DNA of 64,000 nucleotides from Sorghum bicolor (Eukaryota > Streptophyta > Magnoliopsida > Poales > Poaceae): positions 5,257,997-5,321,996 of the forward strand of contig NC_012871.2 of NCBI RefSeq assembly GCF_000003195.3, read 5' to 3'. Positions 10,301 through 20,544 of this stretch are shown here, piece after piece. The notes under the pieces were generated by a model. The model was not told the DNA's origin, searched no databases, and was given only the letters and a program-made list of their open reading frames with translations. Position numbers and translations under genes: made by a program. Numbering within the stretch: position 1 is the first letter of the stretch; every line of letters starts with the position of its first letter.

Positions 10301-12616
10301 AAAAGCAACATCTTGCCCCTGCAGAGCCGACAACATGATTTTGATGTACTTTTCCATTTCATAACTCTAAGACGTAGGTTAATGAAGTTTTACCTTGACT
10401 CTAATTACCACAAGTCAGAAGGGAAAATGGAGATATGTTAGAATATGATGCACTTGTTAAATCAAAAGCTCGAATCAGAAATAGCAGGAAGCAAACCTTC
10501 CATAGAATTCTTCAGCAATTTCGACAGCAAATGAAAGCCTAGATATATCAGCTTCACGAATCTGTCGCCCAAAGTAAGTAAATTTAATTACTATCAAATG
10601 AACGAGTGCTGCTGTAAGCCCTGAGGCATCATGAGAGAGGAACTCACTGTTTCAGGAAGATTGTAGATCAGAACAGAACTTAAAACAGTTGCCAGAGCAA
10701 ATATCCTGTCACAAGCAGAAAGTCCAACATGTTTGTAGCCACATCCAAACCAAAATACTATAATTCAGAATTATGTACATCTTATATGTAGGCAACAAAC
10801 CTATCATCATATACATTTGATTTTCCAACACTCTCAAATCCTTCAGTGTCCAGGTATAGGACAGACACTTTGGAGCCACCAATATCCACCTCAACAGGGG
10901 AACCCCATACCCATATACCTGTGTAGTGTGGATCAGTCTGTCGATATCCTTCAATAAGGATATTACAAGAGTACACTACATTGGTATAATTGTCATGCCA
11001 CCTTACCTTTTGTTTTGGTATCCCGCATGTGTCCAACTCCAAAACCTGTGCAAAAAAATTATTTATTTATCATCTCTCCAGTTCAAAATCCAAGTGTTTG
11101 ATTTTTCTGAAGCATGCACAAGCTCAGCGTACCTTTGTCACATGATAGAGAGAGAAGTTGGTTGAGAAGAAAAGATTTTCCAGACCGATAGGGACCAATA
11201 ACCTGATTTTATAATAAACGACACAGAACTTGGTATGTAAAAGGCAGCAGGTTTGTGTTTGTTATGAAAAATAACTACCCATTATTCATTTGAAGCAATA
11301 TAAGCCATTGGACTAATAAAGTTCGAACATACAGAGACAGCAGCGATTGGAGTTCTGATCCTTTGAATTGCTTCCAAACCTTCTTTTGCGAGACGAAGTT
11401 TCGTATGCCCATAGTCTGGCTCCACTATTGGAAACCTGCGTAACTATCTCTGATCAAAAGTTTGACAACTAAAATGAACTTTTCTACAGGCTATAACTTG
11501 TTTAAATGACCTATGTTTCCATCTCAATTTTTTTTTGGTCATCTGACTTAAATGTAGAAATAAACAGAAAAAGACTACTGCAGACATGTTTTACTCCCAT
11601 TCGCTCACGCTCTGCTAATAAAGAATTCTGAAGATGGATTCACCATCCATCCAAACAGCAAAATGCTTCGTTTGGTTAGACCACTGTCTGTGGATAAGAT
11701 AAGATAAGATGGACAAGTGCTCAATTCCATAAAATTGACATCCATTCACGTACAAAGCATATATATATAAGTACTGATCAGTCCTGATTACCTCAAAGTG
11801 CTAGTACCTACTCCACGTTTCACATGAATATACCCACTCGGTTTCAGCCCCATGCACTCCCCTCACTGTCTCTCGTTTCACATGTGCCAGAATTACAAAC
11901 CGGAATTCAGGGTTATGCTTGTGCCTACTCCCTTTACCGTCTTGGGTTTCATTTCAATTTTGCCAACATTACAAATTGGAATTCATGACTATGCCCGTGA
12001 GGGATTCCAGAATTATTTTAAGAAGAAAAACTGAGTCCAGTCCAAGCTCCAGATGTTTTGTAACATTCACACATACTCCCTCCGTCCATGAAACAATCAA
12101 TTCCTAGAGTTGTCCTAAGTCAAAATTTTTAAACTTTGACCAAATTTCTAGAAAAAATGCTAAGAGTTACGGAATCAAATTAGTAGCATTACATTTATCA
12201 TAGAATATATTTTTATAAGATGTGCGTTTTATATTATAGATGTTGTTACTCTTTTATATAAAAGTTTGACTGACACAGATTCTAAAATTGATTTTTTTCA
12301 TGGACAGAGGGAGTTATCATACATACATAAACATCGCATCGTATGCTTTGGGCAACGAAATGATTGATCCAAATGAGAAATGTCAATCTCAACCCGACGC
12401 TACAGTATGAATTGCAACGACGAACAATTCAATGCACACAATCGCAGCAACGACCAATTGAATGCACACGGAATCTGACATGTAAACAACGGGCTACAGA
12501 ATCGCCAAGTAATTCTGCACTTACGCGCGCTCAAGGCCGCCGGGATCGGCAACCCCTGCCGCCACCGCAGCAGCAAGCAGCCACAGCGCGGCCCACATCG
12601 CCGGGGCACACCCCAT
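7309..12616 (-). CDS. Guanylate-binding protein (GBP/atlastin-like large GTPase), 17 exons
   Basis: Coding exons on the minus strand: 12525-12616, 11333-11435, 11133-11202, 11007-11045, 10801-10918, 10648-10705, 10497-10561, 10394-10400, 10258-10318, 9673-9732, 9504-9523, 9351-9416, 8863-9030, 8516-8773, 8011-8223, 7553-7824, 7309-7450. They total 1812 nt (603 residues), every junction is GT/AG and phase holds throughout. Residues 1-22 form a signal peptide or anchor. The GTPase domain has P-loop GPYRSGKS (68-75), switch region HMRDTKTKGIW, DTEG (125-128) and the RD base motif in WLIQRDFL. A helical middle domain follows (about 310-466), then hydrophobic C-terminal segments (about 483-520 and 558-571). 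Domain order and length match plant GBPs, which act at membranes and are linked to ER or immune functions in the family (knowledge, not shown here). The product name is secure; the specific role is unknown. Confidence 0.92.
10394..10400 (-). other. 7-nt microexon of the GBP gene
   Basis: On the minus strand TTAG, AGTCAAG, GTAAAA gives a 7-nt exon. Without it the flanking exons (10497-10561, phase 2, and 10258-10318, phase 0) cannot join in frame. With it they read YGRVKGQDVAF, which is the sequence expected for plant GBPs. Confidence 0.8.
12076..12313. mobile_element. Stowaway-like MITE in GBP intron 1
   Basis: The ends are CTCCCTCCGTCCATG and CATGGACAGAGGGAG, with TA on the left. The interior contains AAAGTTTGACTGA-type Stowaway sequence. 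The right TA copy is imperfect. Confidence 0.7.
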
Positions 12617-13136
12617 CTCTGCGACGCCGCAGCCGCCCCCTGGTCAGGCTCACAGCGGAGCGCCAAACACCAAGCGCGATCGCCCCCCTTACGGCTGCAA
12701 CGGCAACGGGTTCTCCTGTGGCCGGGGAGGAGGCTTGAAGGTTGGAGGCGAGGGAAGGGAAGGGAGAGGTCCCGCGCCAGTAGCGGGCGTGCGTGATAAA
12801 GGTCCCGGCGGCGGTGACCTTTGCTTGGCGAGAGAGAGGAAGGAGACGTCAAGGCGAGGCGAGGTGGAGGTGGTGGTCGGCGAGCGGAAGCGGAAGACGC
12901 GACGAGAGGGGAAGCCGGATTCTTATAGTTTCGTTATTTAACAAAATCTGGTTCAAATTTTTGAGCAGCCGCGGTTTAAAACTTTTTTTATTAAAATTAA
13001 AATCTAATTCATCCACGTGTCGGACAACGGGGCCCGCGTGTTGGCAGGATGTGGACCGTGGGCCGAGTAGTCGTGGGCTATGTCACTTCTCATTGGGGAT
13101 TTGGGCCTCATCCACGAGAAGCGCGGAGAGCATCAG
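12617..13136 (-). promoter_or_regulatory. GBP 5'UTR and promoter region
   Basis: The GC-rich leader runs from 12617 to about 12910. A weak TATA-like CTATAAG on the minus strand lies near 12923-12929. CCACGTGTC (a G-box/ABRE core, about 13015-13023) and a CACGTGT-like neighbourhood lie upstream. The assignment is by position only. Confidence 0.35.
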
Positions 13137-13314
13137 TCTTCAAAAGTAGAAGCAGCCCTTTTCGGTTGATCATTTCTACGGCTGATATGACGCTGAAGAT
13201 ATATGCTGATTTGTTGCGACAAAGAACAATTCCAACACTGCTCAAGTGAGCACTGTTCACATAGCCGGTTATTTGTGCATCACCTAACTAATTGTTAGTT
13301 CAACTAAGGCTGCC

Positions 13315-13536
13315 AGCTAAGACTCGTTTTTTTCCGTTCATCTTCAAATGGGATGCAGTTTAGTTTCATTCGTCTTCAGATTGGTTGATTGAACCCTGAG
13401 AGCATCATTCATCTTCAGCTAAGACTCGTTTTTTTCCGTTCATCTTCAAATGGGATGCAGTTTCATCCGTGTTTAGATTGGTAGTTTCATTCGTCTTCAG
13501 ATTGGTTGTTTGAAACCTGAGAGCATCATTCATCTT
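13315..13536. repeat. Tandem duplication, about 102-bp period
   Basis: Copy 1 is 13315-13416 and copy 2 starts at 13417. Both contain AGCTAAGACTCG, CTTCAAATGGGATGCAG, CGTCTTCAGATTGGTTG and GAGAGCATCATTCATCTTCA. Copy 2 has an extra 16-20 bp. The pair lies downstream of the two minus-strand snoRNAs and could belong to the same primary transcript. I could not fit box C/D or H/ACA structures convincingly. Confidence 0.75.
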
Positions 13537-13756
13537 CACACATTTGACTGGCGGTGGCGGCAAGAATGGCTTCAGTTTTGGAAACTGCTTGTTTCTCTGT
13601 TTGGCCTCACAATTAATTTTTCGGCAACTGCTCCCATTCCTAGTGTGATCTGATTGTTATAAAATTGTCAATATTAACAAAAATAATTACTATAAGTTTT
13701 CCTGCCAAAAATCATCACAAATGCAGAGTATCAGACTCAAAAGTGGTTTCTCTGTT

Positions 13757-13852
13757 TGGCCTCAGAATTAATTGCAGTGTGACAGCATGGCTCAGAGAGC
13801 CAATCAGCCCCGAAAGATGGTGTATTTTATTGCAGAGTTTCATCACCGGCCA
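13757..13852 (-). ncRNA. snoR39BY: C/D-box snoRNA copy B (snoR39BY/snR39b type)
   Basis: On the minus strand: box C GUGAUGA at 13840-13846, box D' CUGA at 13804-13807, box D CUGA at 13762-13765, and a perfect 5-bp terminal stem UGGCC/GGCCA (13848-13852 with 13757-13761). The 14 nt next to D' (plus-strand 13809-13822, CCCGAAAGATGGTG) are antisense to 25S rRNA. The D'+5 rule points to the G of CCCG, the site methylated in yeast as Gm805 by snR39b. A second element antisense to 5.8S (ATTGCAG) lies 4 nt too far from box D compared with copy A. Names come from memory; the boxes, stem and guide are seen directly. Confidence 0.82.
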
Positions 13853-13997
13853 TCATCAGATACTCAAATCCACCCTCTACAATGCAGCATAAGTGTATAA
13901 TCTCGTTGCAAAACAAAAAAAAAATCATAACTCATGGAGAAGCACAAATCCTCTAGACGAAAAAAAAGAGACGCGAAAGATCTGCTGGCTGTCATGG

Positions 13998-14091
13998 GGA
14001 CATCAGAATTGCAGAGTTGGCAGCATGGCTCGTAACGAGCCGATCAGCCCCGAAAGATGGTGTGTTTTCATTGCGTTTTTCATCACAGTCC
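13998..14091 (-). ncRNA. snoR39BY: C/D-box snoRNA copy A (snoR39BY/snR39b type)
   Basis: On the minus strand: box C GUGAUGA at 14080-14086, D' CUGA at 14044-14047, D CUGA at 14003-14006, and terminal stem GGAC/GUCC (14088-14091 with 13998-14001). The D' guide is the same 14 nt antisense to 25S as in copy B (14049-14062). Next to box D, plus-strand AATTGCAGA (14007-14015) matches 5.8S rRNA, and D+5 falls on the G methylated as Gm75 in human 5.8S. The plant snoRNA carrying both guides is called snoR39BY (recollection). A perfect hairpin GGCTCG-TTA-CGAGCC follows D'. Confidence 0.85.
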
Positions 14092-14315
14092 ACCAAGCTC
14101 TCAATCACGAGAAGAAAAACAAGAACAGAAAAAATCCTAGTATCTCAAGGGGCGACCGGAAAATTCCTATGTCGCAACGGGGTAACCACAGAGAAATTCT
14201 TATCTACACAAGAAAGCAAAAAAAATAACGATGACCAACCACGATGTAGAGAAAAAAAACCGACGGCGCGACGGTCGACGGCAGCGGCGGCGGCGGCGGC
14301 GAAAACGGAAAGCAG

Positions 14316-14530
14316 AAACCCTAGCTCGCCGCCAGGTGATATGTTTGAGCGGCCGGGGAGGTGGTCTGTTTATAAAGGAGCTGCGGTGTTGCCCCAGCCG
14401 TTGGATTTTCACGAGGACGATGTGACGATGAGGGTTTGCTTATTCCGCTTAATGGGCCCCAAATTCAAGGAGAAGGAGTTTCGGCCCATGATTTGTCAAA
14501 AAAAAACATTGAGGGCATGACGGCCCACAT
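14316..14530. promoter_or_regulatory. Promoter region between snoRNA locus and PPR gene
   Basis: It contains a telo-box AAACCCTAG (14316-14324), a palindromic TTTATAAA box (14369-14376) and site II-type elements: TGGGCC at 14453-14458, GGCCCA at 14483-14488 and GGCCCA at 14522-14527. A telo-box with TGGGCC/GGCCCA elements is typical of plant snoRNA and translation-related promoters (knowledge). The TATA and telo-box sit correctly for leftward transcription of the two snoRNAs. The GGCCCA elements could also serve the PPR gene at 14754. Confidence 0.6.
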
Positions 14531-14753
14531 ACCAAAAGACCAGCCCAAGCCGTTAGCCTGGACGGGTGGTGGGCATCCACTAGCCTGAACTGAACGCGGC
14601 TGCTGCTCCTCCCCCGACGGTGCTCCCGAGCTCGGCAAATGTTGTCTCCGGGGCGGCGGCGGCCTGACGAAGCGCGACGGCTAGGACAACCGCGGCGACC
14701 TTTAGTGCCGTCGGTGGCGGCGTCGGGAAACTCACTCCACGCCACGCGCTGAC

Positions 14754-16814
14754 ATGGACGAGCCCCCGCCCCCGCGGCCCGCGCTCAACTCCGCCGCGGC
14801 GACGTCATGGCCGGAGCTGCTGGCGCCGTTCGACCTGTCCCGCCTGCGCGCCACGCTGTCCTCCCACCCGCTCACCCCGCGGCGCCTGGCGCGCCTCCTC
14901 GCGCTCCCGCTCTCCCCAGCCACATCCCTGCTCCTCCTCGACTGGTACGCCTCCTCCCACCCGGCGCTCTCGCTCTCCTCGCTCCCGCTCCGCCCCATCC
15001 TCGCTTCTGTCGGGGCCGCCGGGGACCCGGACCGCGCGCTCGCGCTCCTCGACTCCCTCCCGCGCTCCTCCCGCCTGCCGCCGCTCCGCGAGTCGCTCCT
15101 GCTGCCGCTGCTCCGCTCCCTGCCCCCGGGCCGCGCGCTCCACCTGCTCGACCAGATGCCCCGCCGCTTCGCCGTGACCCCGTCCTTCCGCTCTTACAAC
15201 GCCGTGCTCTCCACGCTGGCCAGGGCCGACTGCCACGCCGACGCGCTGCTCCTGTACCGCCGGATGCTCCGGGACCGCGTGCCGCCCACCACCTTCACCT
15301 TCGGCGTCGCCGCGCGCGCGCTCTGCCGACTCGGCCGCGCGCGCGACGCGCTCGCGCTGCTCCGCGGGATGGCGCGCCACGGGTGCGTGCCCGACGCCGT
15401 GCTCTACCAGACCGTCATCCACGCCCTGGTCGCACAGGGCGGGGTCGCCGAGGCTGCCACGCTCCTCGACGAGATGCTGCTCATGGGCTGTGCGGCGGAT
15501 GTGAACACCTTCAACGACGTTGTGCTCGGGCTGTGCGGGCTCGGCCATGTGCGGGAGGCGGCCAGGCTCGTGGACAGGATGATGATGCATGGATGCACGC
15601 CGAGTGTGGTGACATATGGGTTCCTCCTGCGGGGGCTGTGCCGAACAAGGCAGGCGGACGAGGCATACGCGATGCTGGGGAGGGTGCCGGAGGTGAACGT
15701 GGTGATGCTTAACACAGTGATCCGTGGATGTCTGGCGGAGGGGAAGCTGGCCAGGGCGACAGAGTTGTATGAGATGATGGGTTCAAAAGGATGCCCACCG
15801 GATGTGCACACGTACAATATATTGATGCATGGCCTTTGCAAGCTTGGGAGGTGTGGTTCAGCAGTCCGGATGCTTGATGAGATGGAGGAGAAGGGCTGTG
15901 CACCAAACATCGTGACCTACTCTACCTTGCTGCATTCGTTTTGCAGGAATGGCATGTGGGATGACGCAAGAGCAATGCTGGATCAGATGTCAGCCAAGGG
16001 CTTTAGTATGAACTCCCAGGGATACAATGGTATCATATATGCCTTAGGCAAGGATGGCAAGCTTGATGAAGCAATGAGGCTTGTCCAAGAGATGAAGAGT
16101 CAGGGATGCAAGCCTGATATTTGCACATACAACACAATAATTTATCATTTGTGCAACAATGACCAGATGGATGAGGCAGAACATATTTTCGGAAACTTAC
16201 TTGAAGAGGGTGTTGTCGCCAATGGAATAACCTATAACACTCTCATTCATGCACTTCTGCACAGCGGAAGGTGGCAGGAAGGCCTAAGACTTGCAAATGA
16301 AATGGTACTTCATGGTTGCCCGCTAGATGTTGTTAGCTACAATGGCCTGATTAAAGCCCTCTGCAAAGAGGGGAATGTTGATCGGAGTATGATGTTGCTT
16401 GAGGAAATGATGACAAAGGGAATTAAGCCAAATAATTTCTCGTATAACATGCTGATCAATGAACTCTGCAAGGCAGGAAAGGTGCGTGATGCATTGGAGC
16501 TCTCAAAGGAGATGCTGAATCAAGGACTGACACCAGACATTGTGACTTACAATACTCTCATAAATGGGTTATGCAAAGTGGGATGGACACATGCTGCTTT
16601 AAATCTCCTAGAGAAGCTGCCCAACGAAAATGTGCACCCTGACATTGTCACATACAACATTCTCATTAGTTGGCACTGCAAAGTCAGATTGCTTGATGAT
16701 GCGTCTATGCTTCTAGACAAAGCAGTAAGTGGGGGAATAGTTCCTAATGAGCGAACATGGGGAATGATGGTGCAAAATTTTGTCAGACAGCCAGTCAATC
16801 CCGACGGTTACTAG
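14754..16814 (+). CDS. P-class pentatricopeptide repeat protein (MTL1-like)
   Basis: An intronless 686-residue ORF. From about residue 140 to the end it is a continuous array of roughly 15 PPR motifs of about 35 residues, with repeated signatures such as PDIVTYNTLINGLCK and PDVHTYNILMHGLCK. There is no E, DYW or SMR tail, so it is P class, a sequence-specific organelle RNA-binding protein (family knowledge). The N-terminus is rich in Ala, Leu, Arg and Ser and is compatible with a mitochondrial or plastid presequence. The stretch EEGVVANGITYNTLIHA, the following PLD motif and the VPNERTW end resemble Arabidopsis At5g64320 (MTL1, a mitochondrial nad7 translation factor), from memory. The 5' half is extremely GC-rich and the 3' half much less so, a gradient common in grass genes. 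The start is the first ATG after a stretch with in-frame stops. Confidence 0.88.
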   Translation: MDEPPPPRPALNSAAATSWPELLAPFDLSRLRATLSSHPLTPRRLARLLALPLSPATSLLLLDWYASSHPALSLSSLPLRPILASVGAAGDPDRALALLDSLPRSSRLPPLRESLLLPLLRSLPPGRALHLLDQMPRRFAVTPSFRSYNAVLSTLARADCHADALLLYRRMLRDRVPPTTFTFGVAARALCRLGRARDALALLRGMARHGCVPDAVLYQTVIHALVAQGGVAEAATLLDEMLLMGCAADVNTFNDVVLGLCGLGHVREAARLVDRMMMHGCTPSVVTYGFLLRGLCRTRQADEAYAMLGRVPEVNVVMLNTVIRGCLAEGKLARATELYEMMGSKGCPPDVHTYNILMHGLCKLGRCGSAVRMLDEMEEKGCAPNIVTYSTLLHSFCRNGMWDDARAMLDQMSAKGFSMNSQGYNGIIYALGKDGKLDEAMRLVQEMKSQGCKPDICTYNTIIYHLCNNDQMDEAEHIFGNLLEEGVVANGITYNTLIHALLHSGRWQEGLRLANEMVLHGCPLDVVSYNGLIKALCKEGNVDRSMMLLEEMMTKGIKPNNFSYNMLINELCKAGKVRDALELSKEMLNQGLTPDIVTYNTLINGLCKVGWTHAALNLLEKLPNENVHPDIVTYNILISWHCKVRLLDDASMLLDKAVSGGIVPNERTWGMMVQNFVRQPVNPDGY

Positions 16815-19800
16815 AAGGATTTATTGTATATGTTGTATGTCATAATGGTTTTGGGACTCTGCAGCTCGATGTGCTTTTACATCAATATGGGTGCATTTAA
16901 CTTCCAGCATAGTGACTGTCGCGCATGTTGATCTGGTAAATATTTCTTCTCTGTTACAACTTGTGCAGAGTAATAATGGATATAATAGTACTAAATTTTG
17001 AGTTGTACTCACAAGTACATGTAAATTTAAAAAGCTAACAACTTCTTATGAAATGTGCTTGTTGCAATTGCTGATGTTTGTAGCATATAAGCATATTTTC
17101 TTTATGTAGTAGAATTTTTTATTCTTTTGAAAATCTTGACCCAACCATGTTCTGTGAACTATAGAATTTAGAGAACCTATTATAGGCATTCACAAACTGT
17201 ATGTGCATACCTGTTTGGTTGTCATTATGGCAAACAAGGGCAACTACCCAACTGAAACAATGGAATTCTTCATTTTAGCACTGATGTAATATGATTGGTA
17301 AATCAGTTGATTGCATGAAGTGTAGCTTGATGACATATAATGCTGAGCTTTGCAGGACTATTGGAGCCCTTTTTCTCTTAGATTACTGATTAAGCACCAA
17401 AGCAAATGGCCATTGACAGAATTCAACCAGAGTCTTGGCTGAAAATGCTTGAACGGGAAGGGAAGATCCCTGGTAGCATGGTGGTCATCTCATATAATGG
17501 ACCTTTCTACTATTCCAGCTGCACATCCTACCTGCAGTATTGAACTGCCCTAAGGTACAGAAATCCTAGGAGGCAAGAAAAATCTGTTAACTGGACATAC
17601 AGCACTTGCTTACATAATCTTTTTTCAATTTGGAAAAGCAGCATATAGTATGACCCAGCTGGACACAACTGCACCCCAAATACTATTTCATTGTTTGTTT
17701 TCTTAAAGTATGACCCAACTTGCTTATAGTCATACAGTGTTCTTCAGAATATGACAACTTCAATTGAGGTGCCAAAGGGTAGTTCCAGTGTCTACTTTAA
17801 AAGAAAAAGGGGTAGCTTGAGGGAACATAATAGTTTGATGGTTCTGGAGTAGCTAATGAACTTGAGGTTTAATCTGAATTTTTTGGCACAACCAGTCCAT
17901 TATTGTGCGCTCTTATTGGAATCTCTAGGTTAGCAATATCAGAAGAGATTGTGAAATTGCTGTTGAGATTGTGATGGGATCCTGTAAGTTACTGGAAATA
18001 GAATTGGTAAATATCATAAACTAGAGATAGATTTTTCTCTTGATTTTCGAAAGACAGAGCTGTATTGGTAGACTCCATTATCAGCACTATGATAACTGTG
18101 TGGGTTTCCTAATTACAGGAATCCCTTTGGTACAGGATCGAGACCTTGATACTTCATATAGATGAAAATTTCGTGTTATGTTACTTCTTTATCTGTGGGA
18201 TCTGTATTCTGTAAAACTGATGGGTTTTTTCATATAGATGAAGTTTTTGTGTTATGTTACTTCTTTATCTGTGGGATCTGTATTCTGTAAAACTGATAGT
18301 TTTATTTGTGTGTGTGGTGTCTGTTTGTGAAGTAAAGTAGTAGTACCAGCATTGAGAAGGGACAATATATAGATGAATGCCAATGCTGATTTTAAACATG
18401 AAATACTACGGTTTAACGAAAACTTAATTATTAAACTTAAGCTTATTGTATTGCATTGGTATTGGCTAACTAATGTAATGTATAGTGTATTAGTGTGGCC
18501 TTCATGAGGCTCTGCCCCTGTGGGTGGCTGCATTATTCTAGCACTACTGATCTGGATCTTGGATGGATTCACGATTTTTCGTGGAAACAGGCATGTTTAT
18601 TAAGCTTTTCACTCATTCATTTATCTGGATATTACCATAAAACTTGAAGTCATGCAGTTTGATCTACTGTACCGTTTCCTACAGAGATGCGATTTGTTTC
18701 ATTTGGTGACTGTAAGCTAACTTTTAATACTTCCCCCTTTTGTCCTGGCTTGTGCAGTGGCAGTGTTGAATACCTATGAAGCCTGAACCATGGGATGGTT
18801 GGCACTGGTCGTGAACTTGTGATGCTGTCTGTGGTCAGCAATTCCACGGCAGTTAAGGTCAACATTTGGTCTCTCCTGAGAGATTCTGACATGTGCTCTT
18901 TTCAAGAACACTCCCATCATGGTGAACCCAAGCGCTTCGATTTGATGAAGAGCTGATAAATCATGCTTGTGGCACAGGAAAGCATGGCAAGTCCTCTCAG
19001 GTTGGAGTACTACATACAGTACTATCTTGTAAGATTGTGTGGCTATTTCCAGTCTGTTGAAGTACGGTATTATTCTAAACAAGCATTTCCTAATGCAGTG
19101 CAGCACACAATATATTGGGTGGCATCCTGACCCAGGAGCTTTTCCTCTGCTCCCAGCATCGCAGAGGCGTTCACCGACTGAATAACCTTTTTAGTCTTTG
19201 TGGTCCGGTCGATATTTGTTGCCGGACTGCTGGCATCCTGCAGTTTCCATGTAGCACTTGCCACTTGCCAGGCCCAAGGCAAGGCAAGCGACCCAGCAGC
19301 GTCGTGTGTCTCCGGCGCACTCCCCACCGCCTCCAACCTGCAGCCCCAGCGACCAGCGTGCGCAGCGGCTCGGCCGCAGATGCACGACGTCGTGGTCGTG
19401 GTCGTCGCTTCCGAGGCTTTCCCCAAAGCACGATGCGTCCATGGCCATGGCCAAGGCGGCCGACCATATGTGTGTGCGTGCGTGGGAGCAAGAGCAAACT
19501 GGATGGGTCATGGGAGTTGTTACCGTTCGTCGCGTGTTACTAGGAAATTTTATTCACCCTTGGATTCTGCGGCTGTCTGCTCGAAGATGCTGTAGATGGC
19601 TTTGGCCTGCTCCGAGTACGACGGGCGAGAGATCAGAGATCCCTGAGCGGCAGGGAAGCCGAAGCTGGTACTACGTGTCTGCGGTCCAGTCCAGCCGGCC
19701 AAGGCGTTCGGTTGGCTGGTTAAGATTTTCTGTTGGGCGATCGATGAATGCTGCTGCCTGCTGTGTGACTGCTGAGGAGCAGTAGTGCCGTGGTGTGCCA

Positions 19801-19992
19801 AAGGCGGTGAGCCGTGACTCGTGAGGGGAGAGGGGGCTGCGACGTTAGGGGTTTTTTTTTGGAGCACGACCACGGCGTGCGTGCGTGTATGGCCGTAAGC
19901 ATTTGCGCGCCGCGTGGCCGCGACGCACGCGCCGCAGCCGTCGAGACACCAGGGGCGTAGCGCAGACCTGCACGCACGCACACGCTCGCTCA
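16815..19992 (+). other. Region downstream of the PPR gene, no supported gene
   Basis: This may hold a long or spliced 3'UTR. A 45-codon ORF at 17406-17543 follows a plausible acceptor (GCTTTGCAG). A 69-bp tandem repeat lies at 18155-18299. 19100-19980 is GC-richer, with overlapping ORFs on both strands that resemble no known family. Nothing else was recognised. Confidence 0.35.
18155..18299. repeat. Tandem duplication, 76-bp period
   Basis: Units at 18155-18223 and 18231-18299 share CATATAGATGAA, GTTATGTTACTTCTTTATCT and TCTGTATTCTGTAAAACTGA with only a few differences, so the duplication is recent. Confidence 0.8.
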
Positions 19993-20228
19993 GGCCTTGT
20001 TTACTTTCAAAATTTTTTGCAAAATATGAATAGTGACACTTTCGTTTGTATTTAACAAATATTGTCCAATCATGGACTAACTAGGGTCAAAAGATTCATC
20101 TTGTCAATTTCGACCAAACTGTGCAATTAGTTTTTATTTTTGTCTATATTTAATACTCTATGCATGCGTTTAAAGATTCGATGTGACGAGGAATCTGAAA
20201 AAATTTGCAAAATTTTTTTAGGAAGGCC
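19993..20228. mobile_element. Tourist-like MITE, TCA duplication
   Basis: This is a 236-bp copy of the 242-bp family (GGCCTTGTTTA at the left, GAAGGCC at the right), flanked by TCA at 19990-19992 and 20229-20231. Confidence 0.75.
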
Positions 20229-20544
20229 TCAGTGACGAGGTTTCTTTCGCTGCACACACGCCGAGGCCGGGGGCTTCCTTTCGCTGCACCACCACCTGGC
20301 CGGCATGGCCGTCGCAGTACTACGAGAGCACGACCAGCGCAGCGTTGGGCTGCCCACACGGTCAATGGCGCTGGCCCCACACGGCTGACGGCACGGTAAC
20401 CCTATCCCTTGTTGTTCTCTCGGTCAAAATGGATGTACCACCACCACTCGTGCGCAGCGCACTGCTAGGAGCTCAGGCGAGTACCTGCTCTGTCCTCCCG
20501 ATGCTTCTCCAGTGCTCGCTTGGACGCTTACCGGGTGGAAATTA

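Noticed and set aside
12364..12852. ORFs of 124-150 codons near the GBP first exon
   Set aside because: The frame that joins the next exon in phase and encodes a signal peptide is the short one ending at 12525; the longer ORFs read through the intron.
13809..13822. 14-nt identity with 25S rRNA, first read as an inserted rRNA fragment
   Set aside because: No identity continues on either side. The match is the antisense guide of a C/D snoRNA on the opposite strand, with boxes and stems in place.
14805..15712. Long ORFs on the other frames and strand across the PPR gene
   Set aside because: They are by-products of extreme GC content in the 5' half of the PPR gene; composition is low-complexity Arg/Ala/Pro and no motif is present.
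19115..19983. Overlapping ORFs on both strands
   Set aside because: There is no family resemblance, no splice-supported model and similar lengths in several frames, as expected for GC-rich non-coding DNA.
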